A stretch of 64,000 nt of DNA, from assembly GCF_002019705.1 (NCBI RefSeq), contig NZ_KV917377.1:4217938-4281937 (forward strand). The letters are read 5' to 3'. The notes beneath the pieces were generated by a model, which was given only the letters and a program-made list of their open reading frames with translations, was not told where the DNA came from and did no database searches. The translations under genes and the position numbers were made by a program. Of this stretch, positions 1 through 9,606 are shown piece by piece; the first letter of the stretch is position 1; each line of letters opens with the position of its first letter. This DNA comes from Shouchella patagoniensis. GTDB lineage: Bacteria > Bacillota > Bacilli > Bacillales > Bacillaceae_D.

Positions 1-29
1 CAATTAGGAAGGAATTAATAAAGGCCAAT

Positions 30-242
30 TTGAATAAAAAAGTATTTACTTCGCGCACATTCTGTAATGGCGAGTGCTCTTCAGGGTGTATTGTTATTAG
101 TTACCCAGATGGTAATTGGTATGGAAATGTCGACGAAGACAACAGCATAGACATCATAAATTCTCTTGTAGATGATAAAATAGATGTTGATACTGATATT
201 CTCTATACTTTTGAGAAAAAACAATTTTTGGAAATGGATTAA
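30..242 (+). CDS. small hypothetical protein, 70 aa
   Basis: I do not recognise this 70-residue acidic protein. It would start at a TTG with an AGGAAGGA-like stretch about 15 bases upstream. It has two cysteines near the N-terminus (CNGEC, then SSGC), an aromatic YPDGNWYG patch and an Asp-rich second half, with no membrane segment. The next gene signal is about 750 bases away, beside conjugative-element remnants, so it could be a cargo gene or a fragment of a longer protein that begins before the window. Confidence 0.4.
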   Translation: MNKKVFTSRTFCNGECSSGCIVISYPDGNWYGNVDEDNSIDIINSLVDDKIDVDTDILYTFEKKQFLEMD

Positions 243-983
243 TGGCAAGAGTAGTCGATTGAACCCGTCTCTGTGAATTGCACCCTATCAAGTAGACAAT
301 CAAGCCATTTAACCGTTATGATAAAAGCCTTGTAGGAATCAATCGACGTATTCAGTTCAGAGGATAAATTGTACGAATTGAGTGCATAGCTCTCACATTT
401 GTATATTCTACAAAACTATTCCATCGGTTAGCTGTCGATCAATCGCTTGAACCTAAGTGACATGTATTGAAACCCCCGATCGCTATGTAAGAGGGAGGTT
501 GCTTCTGGATAGGCAGCAGTTCCTTGCTTCAGGGTATCGAAAACAAGTAATTGTTGTTCGAATTCCCCACTACGTAGCTAATAATAGAACTATTATATAA
601 TCTCGGATGGCAATTAAATACGCTTTCTGAGAGAATCCATACGTGCGGTACCCATTCTTCATTTGGTCGCTGGAACTTGAAATCGCGATTTAACACATTT
701 TTAGCGACGTGTTGTTACGGGCACTTTGTTATACTTTTTTTGAATAGTTGCTTTTCTAGGAGAAACACTTGGTAAGGTCTCTTTTTTGTTGTATTGTGTA
801 CCTTGTAGTTTCCAGTTCACTCTAACCTTTTCAGGCTGCGGTCGTTCCTGAACAGATTCTCTATGAGAATATGAAAACAGCCGTTATAAGCACATCCCTG
901 TGAAGCTTCGTTTCAATCGTTAGTTTGAAACTAGTGTGTTACGCGCCCGGCAGGTTTACGGGAATCGCCTATTCAGCAAACCT
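243..983. other. 740-base stretch without a recognisable gene
   Basis: No long open frame, tRNA-like fold or clear insertion-sequence end was seen on either strand. All frames are closed by frequent stops. Given the decayed conjugation genes immediately downstream, it is probably degraded mobile-element DNA. Confidence 0.5.
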
Positions 984-986
984 AGC

Positions 987-1698
987 ATCAAGCGCCACCA
1001 AAAAGTGAGCGTCCGAGTGTCAAAGAAGGTCGAAACGATGCGCAACTAGCAGAAGCACGAAAACCACAAACAGATGGGAAACAAGAAAGCCCGTCTTCCA
1101 CGGTTGCACACCATGACCACATGAAACGTGCTGAACGGACACCTCAACAAATACGTGAAGAAAAGAAAGCAGAAAAGCGAAAGAAGAAAGCGGAAAAACA
1201 AACGTCTAAACAAGAGCACAAGGAACAAAAGCAACCAAGAGATGATTTAAGCCCAGTTGCGGTTCAACAAAAAGAAGAACGTCACGTTCCGAGACAAGAA
1301 ATTACTCAAAGAGAACACGAACGAAGCAACCACAGCCGCGTGATAATCAGGATCAATCGAATCGTACGTCTATCAAACAAGGTGATGTGACGTACTTAGA
1401 CGATCATCGAGCGTTGCGTTCGGTAGAGAAACCAGAGAGAGACAATCAATTACGTCAAACAAAAGGAGTAAATCCTATAAATCAACGAACGGAACAAAAA
1501 CCTTCACAAAACGAACCTCAATGGATACAAAACAAAGAGAATCAAGCGGTTCAACCAAATAAAAGGCTCGATGAACGCCATGGTCAACCAAAGACAGAAT
1601 CTATCAGAACCGCACAGCACAATGAAAAAAGAGAATTAGAAGCGATTGAAAAAGAAGAAGATCGACACACACGTAGAGCAAAGGGAGCGTCTAAATAG
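987..1698 (+). pseudogene. remnant of conjugative-element membrane protein C-terminal tail (ConG/Orf15-like)
   Basis: Two overlapping open stretches (about 987-1390 and 1387-1698) read as one Lys/Glu/Gln/Arg-rich, low-complexity hydrophilic tail split by a frameshift near 1340-1385. The first frame is open from about 987 but has no good start. In Tn916 and ICEBs1 the large VirB6-like protein (Orf15/ConG) carries such a charged tail and is followed directly by the cell-wall hydrolase gene. Here the stop at 1698 is followed at 1734 by a cwlT-like gene, the same order. The membrane-spanning N-terminal part is missing. Identity rests on composition and gene order. Confidence 0.55.
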
Positions 1699-1733
1699 AC
1701 GTTCCTTTTTGTCGTGAAGAGGGAGGATGAGAC

Positions 1734-2056
1734 ATGAAAAAGCTAGGTTGTGGATTGTTTTTTGCTGCTGTACCATTTTTATTTGTGGCAATGATCCTCA
1801 TGGGCATTGTCATGGTAATCACAGGTGAAAGCAACACGACAGGTAGCGACGCCCATTCCGAGATTGAGAGCGACATTGATTCGGAATATACATTTAACGG
1901 AGTCAGCCCAGAGATTGAACGGTATCACCCATACTTTGAACGTTATGCAAAAGAAAACGGTATTGAAGACTATATCGAAATTTTAATGGCGATGACGATG
2001 CAAGAAAGCGGTGGACGACTTGCCGATGTTATGCAATCATCTGGTGTGACACGTTT
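1734..2056 (+). pseudogene. cwlT: cwlT-like conjugative cell-wall hydrolase, N-terminal exon only
   Basis: The protein has an N-terminal membrane anchor (about residues 5-30), then a linker and the start of a lysozyme-like domain with the catalytic-type motif MTMQESGG. This matches the bifunctional lysozyme/DL-endopeptidase CwlT (Tn916 Orf14), which opens the cell wall for conjugation. RBS GAGGGAGGATGAG precedes ATG 1734. The family match ends at the residues MQSS near 2043. The frame then enters a group II intron starting GTGTG at 2044 and runs to a stop at 2096. The 3' exon, including the NlpC/P60 domain, is absent from the window, so the gene cannot be restored by splicing here. Confidence 0.75.
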
Positions 2057-3797
2057 CTCTATAAGTGCTTCTGCACGAAAAGAGAGTGTTGCTTAAGTAA
2101 TCAAGCAATAACAACTAATATATCGAGAGTTGGAATGAAAACCGTCAAGTTGAGTTGAAACAACTCCGTTGAGACTCCTGCATGCATCTTTTGTGAGTAG
2201 ATAAAAGATGTGTGAAGCCAGGTGAAGTCGGCTGAACAAGCCTAAGTAGGTAAGACACTATATGGTGTAGGATAGGCCGGATGGCTGAAAAGGTAACTAT
2301 GGTGAGAATGTCCAATAAAGGACTGACGAATTTGCGAATGTACGGGTCTAAAATTGCACTATATCGAAAGATATAGCATACCTAGAGTATGGTGAAATGC
2401 CGAAAAGTAAGAGTCACGACGTATGAAATTCGGTGTAGATAACAATGAATCTACAATTTCACAGGCTTATAGCAAACACCTAAGGTTATCATGGATAGCT
2501 AGATATATTGGAACGTGGTAAGCAAGGAACTGCTAAACCAAACAGCTACTACTGGGCAGGTGTAAATAAGGCATACGCTGAAATTACTTCATCCTTGTGA
2601 AAGTAGGGGCATAGTACCGATGAAACGTCTAATGAACGTGGAGGGATAGCCCCAAGTCTTATTGATCTATCGTTGATTTCAACTAAATTAAGTTCAATGG
2701 TCTGGTAGGAATGTGGGCAAGCACCGAGGAGGTGTCCACAGTTGAACGCAACAATGAGATATTGGGAATATTACAACATGCAAGAAACCTTCGATGAGCT
2801 ATATGAAAAGAGTCAAGAACAGAGATCGTTTTATAGCTTGTACGAACGGCTAACAGCAGAGAACAATATTCTATTAGCTTATCGAACCATTAAATCCAAT
2901 AGAGGTTCAAAAACTGCAGGGTTTGACTCTTACACCATCGATCACTACAAACCAATGACCAAAGACGAGTTCTTACGAATTGTTCGTAAGAACTTATCCC
3001 ACTATAAACCCAAAGCGGTAAAAAGAGTCTTCATTCCAAAACCAAGTGGAGAAAAAAGACCTTTAGGTATTCCGACATGTTTGATCGGTTGATCCAGCAG
3101 ATGATTAAACAAATCTTAGAACCGATCTGCGAAGCTAAATTCTATGAACATAGTTATGGATTTCGCCCGATGAGAGGAACAAGGCATGCCATTTCAAGAG
3201 TGATGTTCCTCATTAGTAGGAATCAATTTCACTACGCTGTAGACATTGATATAAAAGGATTCTTTGATAATGTCAACCATACATTACTCTTGAAACAACT
3301 ATGGAACATAGGGATTAAGGATCGAAGAGTCTTAAAAATCATCCATTCGATTCTAAAGGCTCCGATCAAAGGGGAAGGCATACCGACTAAAGGAGTCCCA
3401 CAAGGTGGAGTTTTATCTCCAGTCCTATCAAATGTGGTTTTGAATGAGTTGGACCAATGGATCGCAAGTCAGTGGCATTATTTTGAGACAACGACCCAGT
3501 ACACAAATGACGCTAATCGGAAACGAGCGATGAAACGTACACAATTGAAAGAAGGATTTATCGTTCGATACGCCGATGACTTTAAAATTCTAGCAAAAGA
3601 TGTGCGGTCAGCCCAAAAGTGGTTCTTTGCCGCAAAATCTTATCTGAAAGAGCGATTGAAATTGGAGATCTCGCCAGAGAAATCAAAAGTAATCAATCTC
3701 AAAAAAAATAAATCCGAATTCTTAGGGTACTCGTTACACGTCGTACCTAAAAAGAAGAAATGGGTTTGTCGTTCACATATTTCAGATAAAAATAATT
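2044..3797 (+). mobile_element. group II intron, 3' truncated
   Basis: The element begins with GTGTGAC, fitting the GUGYG 5' end of group II introns. It is followed by about 700 bases of structured non-coding sequence and then a reverse-transcriptase/maturase ORF preceded by a GAGGAGG ribosome site. It sits inside the lysozyme domain codons of cwlT. The 3' part (end of the maturase ORF, domains V and VI, 3' splice site) was removed where IS256 sequence begins near 3797. The copy should be unable to splice or move. Confidence 0.8.
2742..3797 (+). pseudogene. ltrA: group II intron reverse transcriptase/maturase (LtrA type), frameshifted and truncated
   Basis: Translation from TTG 2742 gives the usual RT0-RT2 region (SNRGSKTAGFDS, PSGEKRPLGIPT). 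A one-base loss near 3077-3085 then shifts the frame: PT-MFDRLIQQ continues in frame 2. The remainder contains GFRPMRGTRHA, DIDIKGFFDNV, PQGGVLSPVLSN and the polymerase motif YADD. It stops at KSHISDK-like sequence where IS256 DNA begins, so the maturase (X) and any DNA-binding/HNH domains are gone. Family identity is certain; activity is very unlikely because of two independent lesions. Confidence 0.9.
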
Positions 3798-4850
3798 TAG
3801 GAATTGTTCTTTGCGCTTGCTGTATTTCTTTAGCTGTTTGTTAAATGACTCGATGAGGTTTGTTGAGTAAATGCTTCTCCAAATCGCTTTGGGAAAAGCA
3901 TAGAATGTGAGAATAGAGTCGTTCTTTTCAAGGGCTCTCATCGCACGAGGATACGCTTTTTTTCAATTTTCTATGAATGCATCTAGGGCTTCTTGTCCTT
4001 CTTTCTGACTCGAAGAACGATACACCCGTTTAAAGTCCTCACACACTTCCGCACGATCAGAGACTCTTACTTTATGGGCGAGGTTACGAGAAAGATGGAC
4101 GCAGCACGCTTGATAACGTGATGTTGGATAGATTTGTTGGATGGCATCTTTGATGCCTTTTAGCCCATCTGAAATAAACAAAAGCACCTCTTCAACCCCG
4201 CGTTCACGTAGGTCTTCAAGAACTTCTTGCCAAACAAACGCTGACTCTGTAGGAGCAATCGTATAAGCCAAGACCTCTCTCGAGCCATCTTCTTGAATGC
4301 CAATGACTAAATAAACCGCTTCTTTTGAAACGGTGTCCCGCTTCACCGCAATAAACGTGGCATCTAAATAGATGCATACATAGCGTTTTGCCAGCTGTCG
4401 TTCTTTAAAAGCTCTGACTTGCGTTTCCATCGTTTTAGTCATGTTTGAAATGGTTTGACGTGTGTAATGGTGGCCGTACATCCGCTCCAAAAGGTCAGCG
4501 ATTTCACTTGTAGTTACGCCTTTTTGATACATATGCATAACAAATGATTCAAGCGTATCATTTGATCGCTTGTAGGGAGCAATGGTTTGTTGATGAAACT
4601 CGCCGTTCCGATCTCTCGGGATGTGGATTTGAAGATCCCCATATTCGGTATGGAGTGTACGTGAATACGAGCCATTCCTTGAGTTCCCAGAGTTCACACC
4701 AATGCGGTCGTATTTTTCATAGTCTAAAAACGCCGTGAGCTCGGTCGTTAAAAGCGTATTGACCGCTACCTCTAAGTGGGAGCGAAAAATCTCTTGTACA
4801 TCTCCTTTTTGAACTAGAGCTTGCGCAAGATCTGTAGTAAAATCAGTCAT
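3798..4850 (-). pseudogene. IS256-family transposase (Mutator-like), internal TGA and lost C-terminus
   Basis: The protein has the family features: RNGSYSRT, a DDE catalytic core (YLDATFIAV, FISDGLKGI) and CCVHLSRN. The frame is open from ATG 4850 to a TGA at 3965-3963. The same frame then continues with KKAYPRAMRALEKNDSIL. Active relatives read EKWKKAYPRA here, so the stop appears to replace a Trp codon (TGG to TGA). After KRKEQF the coding sequence ends at the junction with the group II intron, losing about the last 60 residues. Confidence 0.88.
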
Positions 4851-4950
4851 AGGGAAGTCCTCTTTTCTGTGGTTGGTTGTGGTGACTTAATTCTACTAGA
4901 AAAGGGCTTCCTTTTTTCGTGCTTTTATTCATTTACACAAGATATTTTAC
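3798..4950 (-). mobile_element. IS256-family insertion sequence, left-end fragment
   Basis: The fragment has the left terminal repeat at 4931-4950 (ATTTACACAAGATATTTTAC on the + strand) and most of the transposase on the minus strand. It is cut off near 3798 inside the transposase C-terminus, where intron RT sequence abuts. The matching right-end piece, on the opposite strand at 8116-8394, overlaps this one by about 80 bases and carries the partner terminal repeat. Confidence 0.85.
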
Positions 4951-5231
4951 GCTCTCTCACAGAAACTACTGCTACAATAACAATTAGTAAGAACAACATA
5001 GAAGTAGCTATTAATTTTTCGGAGAGTTTTACAGCCCAAAATACTTTTTATCGTGGAAGGTTTTATCTTATAGAACAGTATGCAGCACAAAGAGATGATA
5101 TTGTAATAAATACTACAGGACAAGTTCAAAAAAATGGGGAAAATGGTTATGAGATATTTGTATTTAGAGGCAATGGTTTATTAGTACATGGAAAAAGTAT
5201 ACATTCTTTAGCTATAGAATATTCAAGCTAG
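4951..5231 (+). pseudogene. 3' fragment of an unrecognised gene, truncated by IS256
   Basis: Immediately outside the IS256 terminal repeat a frame stays open for about 92 codons to TAG at 5231. It encodes a beta-rich, Thr/Asn/Ile-rich segment (TITISKNNIEVAINFSES, FYRGRFYLIEQYAAQRDD). No start codon or ribosome site lies on this side of the junction, so it is the C-terminal part of a longer gene whose beginning was lost. The product family is not recognised. Confidence 0.5.
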
Positions 5232-5382
5232 AGGGAAGTGCGCGATGAGTAGACAGACATACGAATAGGAAATGAATTAAGGATTAGCTTATAAACGCAT
5301 ATTAGGTGGAGTGTTAAGTTCTATAAAAAACATATTCAATAGAAGTATACCGAATTAATAATACATAGTATTAGGAGGATAT

Positions 5383-6900
5383 ATGTATCTAAAAAAAATA
5401 AAACTTTATAACTTTAGAAAATTCAAAGGAAGTAGCGATGGAAAGGCTGGTTTAGAAGTTTCATTTAATAAAAATTTCAATCTGATTATCGGAGAAAATG
5501 ATTCAGGTAAAACGGCTATTATTGACGCTATTCGCTTAACTTTAGGCACAATTAGTAAGGAAAATCCTAGAATTACTGAGGAAGATTTTTATTGTAGTAA
5601 TAACTTATCGGTTGATAATTTTAAAATAGAGTGCACCTTTTCTGATCTAAATGAAAATGAAGCTGGTATCTTTCTAGAATGGCTATCTTTTGATGATTTA
5701 GGTGAGTATGAGCTTCTAGTTCGTTTAAATGTAAGGCAAATTAGAAATGGGTTCTTATCAAATAGATTTGAAAGGACTATTAAAGCAGGTCCTGAAAATG
5801 CTGATATGATTTTAGAAGGCAAGGCTAAAGAGATATTACAAACAACATATTTAAAACCTCTTAGAGATGCAGAGAATGAATTACGTCCAGGTTTAAAATC
5901 TAGGTTAGCTCAGATTTTACAAGGGCATTCTGCATTTAAAACTGCTGATGGAGAGATACATGAATTAGAAGAAATATTAAATCTTGCTAATCAACAAATT
6001 GAATCTTATTTTGATAATAAGTCTGAAAATAAGAAATTAAGTATTAAGGATGAATTGGTCTCATATCTTAATGAATTTTTTCCGAAAACTCTAGAGCCCT
6101 ATGAACCTAGTTTTGAGGTATCCTCGTCAAAATTAAGTAGTATATTACGTAAGCTAGCTTTGAAACTAGAAGAGAATGTATCCGGTTTGGGCAGTTTAAA
6201 CTTATTGTTTATCGCTGCTGAATTACTTTTATTGAACGATGAAAGCGAATTTGGACCATCACTAACTCTAATAGAAGAAATTGAAGCACATTTGCACCCT
6301 CAGGCGCAGTTAAGATTAATTAAATTCTTGCAAGAGACTCTATCAAGAGAGAATACAAATGGTCAATTTATTTTATCTACACATAGTACAAGTTTGGCAT
6401 CGTCAGTATCACTTGAACACCTAATATTAATGCATGATAACTATGCATATCCTTTATCTTATAGAAACACAAAATTAGATAATGAAGACTATAAATTCTT
6501 GGAAAGGTTTCTTGATGTAACAAAAAGTAATCTATTTTTCGCAAAGGGTGTTATTTTAGTCGAGGGAGATGCCGAAAATTTACTTGTGCCAGCTTTAGCA
6601 GATATTATTGATAGACCACTTCACAAATATGGTGTATCTATTGTTAATCTGGGAAGCACAGCCTTTAAAAGATATACTAACATTTTTTCGAGATCTGAAT
6701 CTTGGTATGAAAAGGGATTTCCAGCATTAAAACTACCTGTATCACTTATTACAGATTCAGATATAAAACCATATGAATATTATTTAGAAGAGTCTAAAGT
6801 TGTATTAGAGTATTCGTTAGATAATCAGGAACATTTAAACACAGTTTTAGAGGGGCTTGGCATTAATGTTGAAGATGATGAATTGAATCGGCTACACTAA
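5383..6900 (+). pseudogene. OLD-family ATP-dependent nuclease (ABC-ATPase + TOPRIM), C-terminus cut by IS3
   Basis: RBS AGGAGG lies 7 bases before ATG 5383. The N-terminal RecF/SMC-like ATPase has Walker A GENDSGKT (residues 37-44). About residues 295-340 hold LIEEIEAHLHPQAQ (Walker B) and ILSTHS (switch His). A TOPRIM domain starts near residue 387 (GVILVEGDAENLL; ITDSD). OLD proteins are DNA nucleases, and several serve in anti-phage systems. IS3 begins at 6884, so the last few residues are IS-encoded and the end of the protein is missing. No UvrD-like helicase or other partner remains next to it. The gene is AT-rich. I call it truncated; residual function cannot be excluded. Confidence 0.8.
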
Positions 6901-6961
6901 ATTGGACAACGTTTTTGTGGGGGATTACACTACAAATAAGAACCCATAAGGAGCGAGTGTC

Positions 6962-7252
6962 ATGACCCAATCAAAACGAGAACGTCGAACGTTTACACCC
7001 GAATTTAAAAAGCAAATGGTTCAGTTACATCAGAGTGGGAAATCGCGAGCTGCGATTGCTCGAGAGTATGATCTAACCCCGTCCTCTTTAGACAAATGGA
7101 TCAAACAGGCAACGACATCTGGATCATTTAAGGAAAAAGATAACCGTTCTGAACAAGAGGAAGAACTCCAGCGATTACGTAAAGAATTGGCTCACGCCAA
7201 AATGGAAAATGATATTTTAAAGCAAGCCGCGCTGATCATGGGACGAAAGTAA
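6962..7252 (+). CDS. IS3-family transposase OrfA
   Basis: A 96-residue helix-turn-helix protein (FTPEFKKQMVQLHQSGKS...AREYDLTPSSLDKWIKQ) followed by a leucine-zipper-like coiled coil with ALIMGRK at the end, typical of IS3 OrfA, which binds the terminal repeats. RBS AAGGAGCG precedes ATG 6962. OrfB follows in the -1 frame, so an OrfAB fusion made by programmed -1 frameshifting near 7240 would be expected; an A-rich stretch there could serve as slippery site. Confidence 0.9.
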   Translation: MTQSKRERRTFTPEFKKQMVQLHQSGKSRAAIAREYDLTPSSLDKWIKQATTSGSFKEKDNRSEQEEELQRLRKELAHAKMENDILKQAALIMGRK

Positions 7253-7254
7253 AT

Positions 7255-8097
7255 GTGATTCGGAATAACGCTCACAAATACTCGGTATCAGCAATGTGTG
7301 CCGTCCTAAACCTCTCTCGAAGTACGTACTATTATGCGATTAAACATACTCAACGTAAACCCAAAGAGGATGCGCTGACATCACTCGTTCGTCGGCTTTT
7401 TTTAGAAAATCGAGGGACTTATGGAACGCGTAAATTGAAAGCATTGCTTCTTCGAGAAGGGTACCATGTCTCGAGACGACGGATTGGCCGAATCATGGCT
7501 AGCCAAGGGTTGGTTTCCGTTTATACCGTTGCGAAATACAAACCCAAAAGAACACCGAGTAACGAGGCGGTCATTGCCAACAAGTTAAATCGCTCGTTTG
7601 CACAAGAAGAAGAACGACATAGTATCGTAAGTGATCTCACATATACACGCGTAAACAGGCGGTGGCACTATGTGTGTTTACTGCTTGATCTGTATAATCG
7701 AGAAGTGATCGGATGGAGTCACGGACCAAATAAAACGAGTGAACTTGTTAAAAAAGCCTTCGCTTCTGTCACTGGAGATTTACGAAAAATCACGCTTTTC
7801 CACACCGATCGAGGGAGTGAATTTACAAGCCGAGCCATTGACGAATCGCTTCTGGCGTTTGGGATTGAACGTTCGTTAAGTCTAAAAGGATGTCCCTACG
7901 ATAATGCGGTAGCTGAATCGATGTTTCATATCGTGAAAGTCGAGTTCCTAAAGCGCTATACGTTCGACACAACCACGGACTTAGAACGTGAACTAGCTGA
8001 CTATCTTCATTGGTATAACCATTTTCGCATACACGGAACCTTACAGTATCAAAGCCCGATTGAATTCAAACAAACCGCCCACAAAAAAAGTGTCTAG
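7255..8097 (+). CDS. IS3-family transposase OrfB (DDE integrase)
   Basis: A 280-residue rve-type catalytic subunit. It has an HTH_21-like segment (ENRGTYGTRKLKALLLREG) and the catalytic triad D in VSDLTY, D in FHTDRGSEF and E in NAVAESMFH. It ends YNHFRIHGTLQYQSPIEF as in IS3 relatives. The frame is intact over the full usual length. It lies in the -1 frame relative to OrfA with 2 bases between the ORFs and is probably translated mainly as the OrfAB fusion. Confidence 0.92.
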   Translation: MIRNNAHKYSVSAMCAVLNLSRSTYYYAIKHTQRKPKEDALTSLVRRLFLENRGTYGTRKLKALLLREGYHVSRRRIGRIMASQGLVSVYTVAKYKPKRTPSNEAVIANKLNRSFAQEEERHSIVSDLTYTRVNRRWHYVCLLLDLYNREVIGWSHGPNKTSELVKKAFASVTGDLRKITLFHTDRGSEFTSRAIDESLLAFGIERSLSLKGCPYDNAVAESMFHIVKVEFLKRYTFDTTTDLERELADYLHWYNHFRIHGTLQYQSPIEFKQTAHKKSV

Positions 8098-8115
8098 AAA
8101 AGTGTTGACGGTTCA

Positions 8116-8394
8116 AAGCGATTTGGCGAAGCATTTACTCAACAAACTTCATCGAGTCGTTTAACAAACAGCTAAAGAAATACAGCAAGCGCAAAGAACA
8201 ATTCCCAAACGAATCTTCAATTGAACGCTTTTTGGTGCGCCAATTCGAGCCTTATAACCAAAAGTTTTCAACACGGTGTCACCTTGGATTTGAACTAGCA
8301 CGTGCCGAATTATTGGAGATGTTTGATCAGAAATGAGCGTATGAGATGATTTAGTTACTAGGAATAGGGTTTCTATTTACACAAAATTCTTGAC
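8116..8394 (+). mobile_element. IS256-family insertion sequence, right-end fragment
   Basis: Directly after the IS3 right end, the + strand encodes the last ~70 residues of an IS256 transposase (TNLIESF motif region, NKQLKKYSKRKEQF, then a continuing tail ending at TGA near 8336; one base is lost near the IS3 junction). The right terminal repeat ATTTACACAAAATTCTTGAC lies at 8375-8394. About 80 bases (8116-8195) are nearly identical, inverted, to 3798-3885 in the other fragment. No matching target duplication is seen next to either terminal repeat. Confidence 0.85.
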
Positions 8395-8616
8395 GGTTCC
8401 GAACCAATTATATTTTAAAGGTTATCTATAACATTAGAAATTAGTTTGACATTAGTAATTGAACATATAAATCGTCAAGTGAACTTTTGCGCTTTAGCGT
8501 ATTATCACGTCAGTATAATAAATTGAAAAGTATTAACTTTTTATATAGTATTGCTTTTATTTTATATTGATGGTTAAATATTCTTTGTTATTAAAAAAAA
8601 ATAAGGGGAGAGTCAT

Positions 8617-9606
8617 TTGGAAATATACCGTTTTTCTAAAGAAATTAACACAGAGCTAAGATCTTTAAGGAAATCTAATAACTACAGAGGTATAATTGGA
8701 ATTATCTATGACTTTTTAATTATTGCTTTAGCTATTTATCTTGGACAAATAAGTTGGTGGTTTTATCCGGTAGCTGTTCTAATTATAGGGGCTCGTCAGC
8801 GAGCTTTAGCAACAATATTGCATGATGCAGCACACAGTGTTTTGGCAAAAAACAGAAAAATAAATTACTTTTTAGGGACATATTTATCTGGATACTTAAT
8901 AGGTCAAGAATATTATAATTATCGAGATTCACATTGCAAAGGACATCATCCTCATCTCGGTGATAAGGAAAAAGACCCTGATTATGTTTATCACTTAGAG
9001 GCAGGTTTATATCGTTTAAAGAATAGAAATCACTTTTTTGTAAAGTATGTATTAAAACCATTGTTTTTATTAAATATTGTCAGTTATAGTTATTATGTAT
9101 TTAAGCATAGAATGTTGCAGTTTAAAAATTATCCAAGACAGTACATAAATCTGACGATATATTGGGTTTTAATATTATCCTTTATTTCGATTTTTGGATT
9201 TTTTACTGAATTTTTATTGTTTTGGATTATTCCTTACTTTACAGCTTTTATGGTTATAGGTTGGTTTATTGAAATGGCCGAACACTATCCTTTAGTTGAT
9301 AAGTACAATAATAGTCTATATATGACTAGAAACCGGTTTAGTCATTGGCTAGAAGCATTCTTTTTAAGTATACATGCAGAAAACTATCATTTAACTCATC
9401 ATCTAGCCTTAACTATTCCATATTGGAACGTACCTAAAGCACATAAGGCTATGATGAAAGACCCAAATTATAAACGTGCAAATGAACAAATGGGTGGGGT
9501 GTTCATATCGTCAAACAAGAATACTGCATTAATATGGGATTTATTAAAAAATAATAAGTTACCTAATTTGAAAAATGAAGAAAGTGAAGGAATAAAAGAT
9601 TTATGA
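8617..9606 (+). CDS. membrane fatty acid desaturase family protein
   Basis: A 329-residue integral-membrane di-iron protein with the three histidine boxes of the family: HDAAH (about residue 69), HCKGHHPH (about 109) and NYHLTHH (about 265), separated by hydrophobic pairs near 25-60, 150-160 and 185-215. Members insert double bonds or hydroxyls into acyl chains or related lipids; the substrate here is unknown. TTG start 8617 has RBS AGGGGAGAG at good spacing. The stop overlaps the start of the downstream transporter (ATGA), indicating one operon. It is strongly AT-rich compared with the core genes to the right, consistent with acquisition. Confidence 0.85.
   Translation: MEIYRFSKEINTELRSLRKSNNYRGIIGIIYDFLIIALAIYLGQISWWFYPVAVLIIGARQRALATILHDAAHSVLAKNRKINYFLGTYLSGYLIGQEYYNYRDSHCKGHHPHLGDKEKDPDYVYHLEAGLYRLKNRNHFFVKYVLKPLFLLNIVSYSYYVFKHRMLQFKNYPRQYINLTIYWVLILSFISIFGFFTEFLLFWIIPYFTAFMVIGWFIEMAEHYPLVDKYNNSLYMTRNRFSHWLEAFFLSIHAENYHLTHHLALTIPYWNVPKAHKAMMKDPNYKRANEQMGGVFISSNKNTALIWDLLKNNKLPNLKNEESEGIKDL

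Larger units (their letters stand above)
6884..8115 (+). mobile_element. IS3-family insertion sequence, 1232 bp
   Basis: Imperfect terminal inverted repeats of about 25 bases begin TGAATCGGCTACACT (6884) and end AGTGTTGACGGTTCA (8115). They enclose orfA and orfB in the IS3 arrangement. The left neighbour is the OLD nuclease gene and the right neighbour is an IS256 fragment. The flanking 3-4 bases differ (GAT/AAT versus AAG), so no target duplication remains. The element is complete and may be active, but one side has been rearranged since insertion. Confidence 0.88.

Noticed and set aside
2742..3797. Retron or defence-type reverse transcriptase
   Set aside because: RT motifs, the upstream structured RNA with GTGTG start and the position within cwlT all fit a group II intron maturase.
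5383..6900. Gabija system (GajA/GajB)
   Set aside because: Only the OLD-type protein is present and its motifs differ from GajA. No UvrD-like GajB gene is next to it, so only the superfamily is claimed.
8400..8616. Possible riboswitch before the desaturase gene
   Set aside because: The leader is AT-rich, and I found no conserved riboswitch core or terminator/antiterminator pair.
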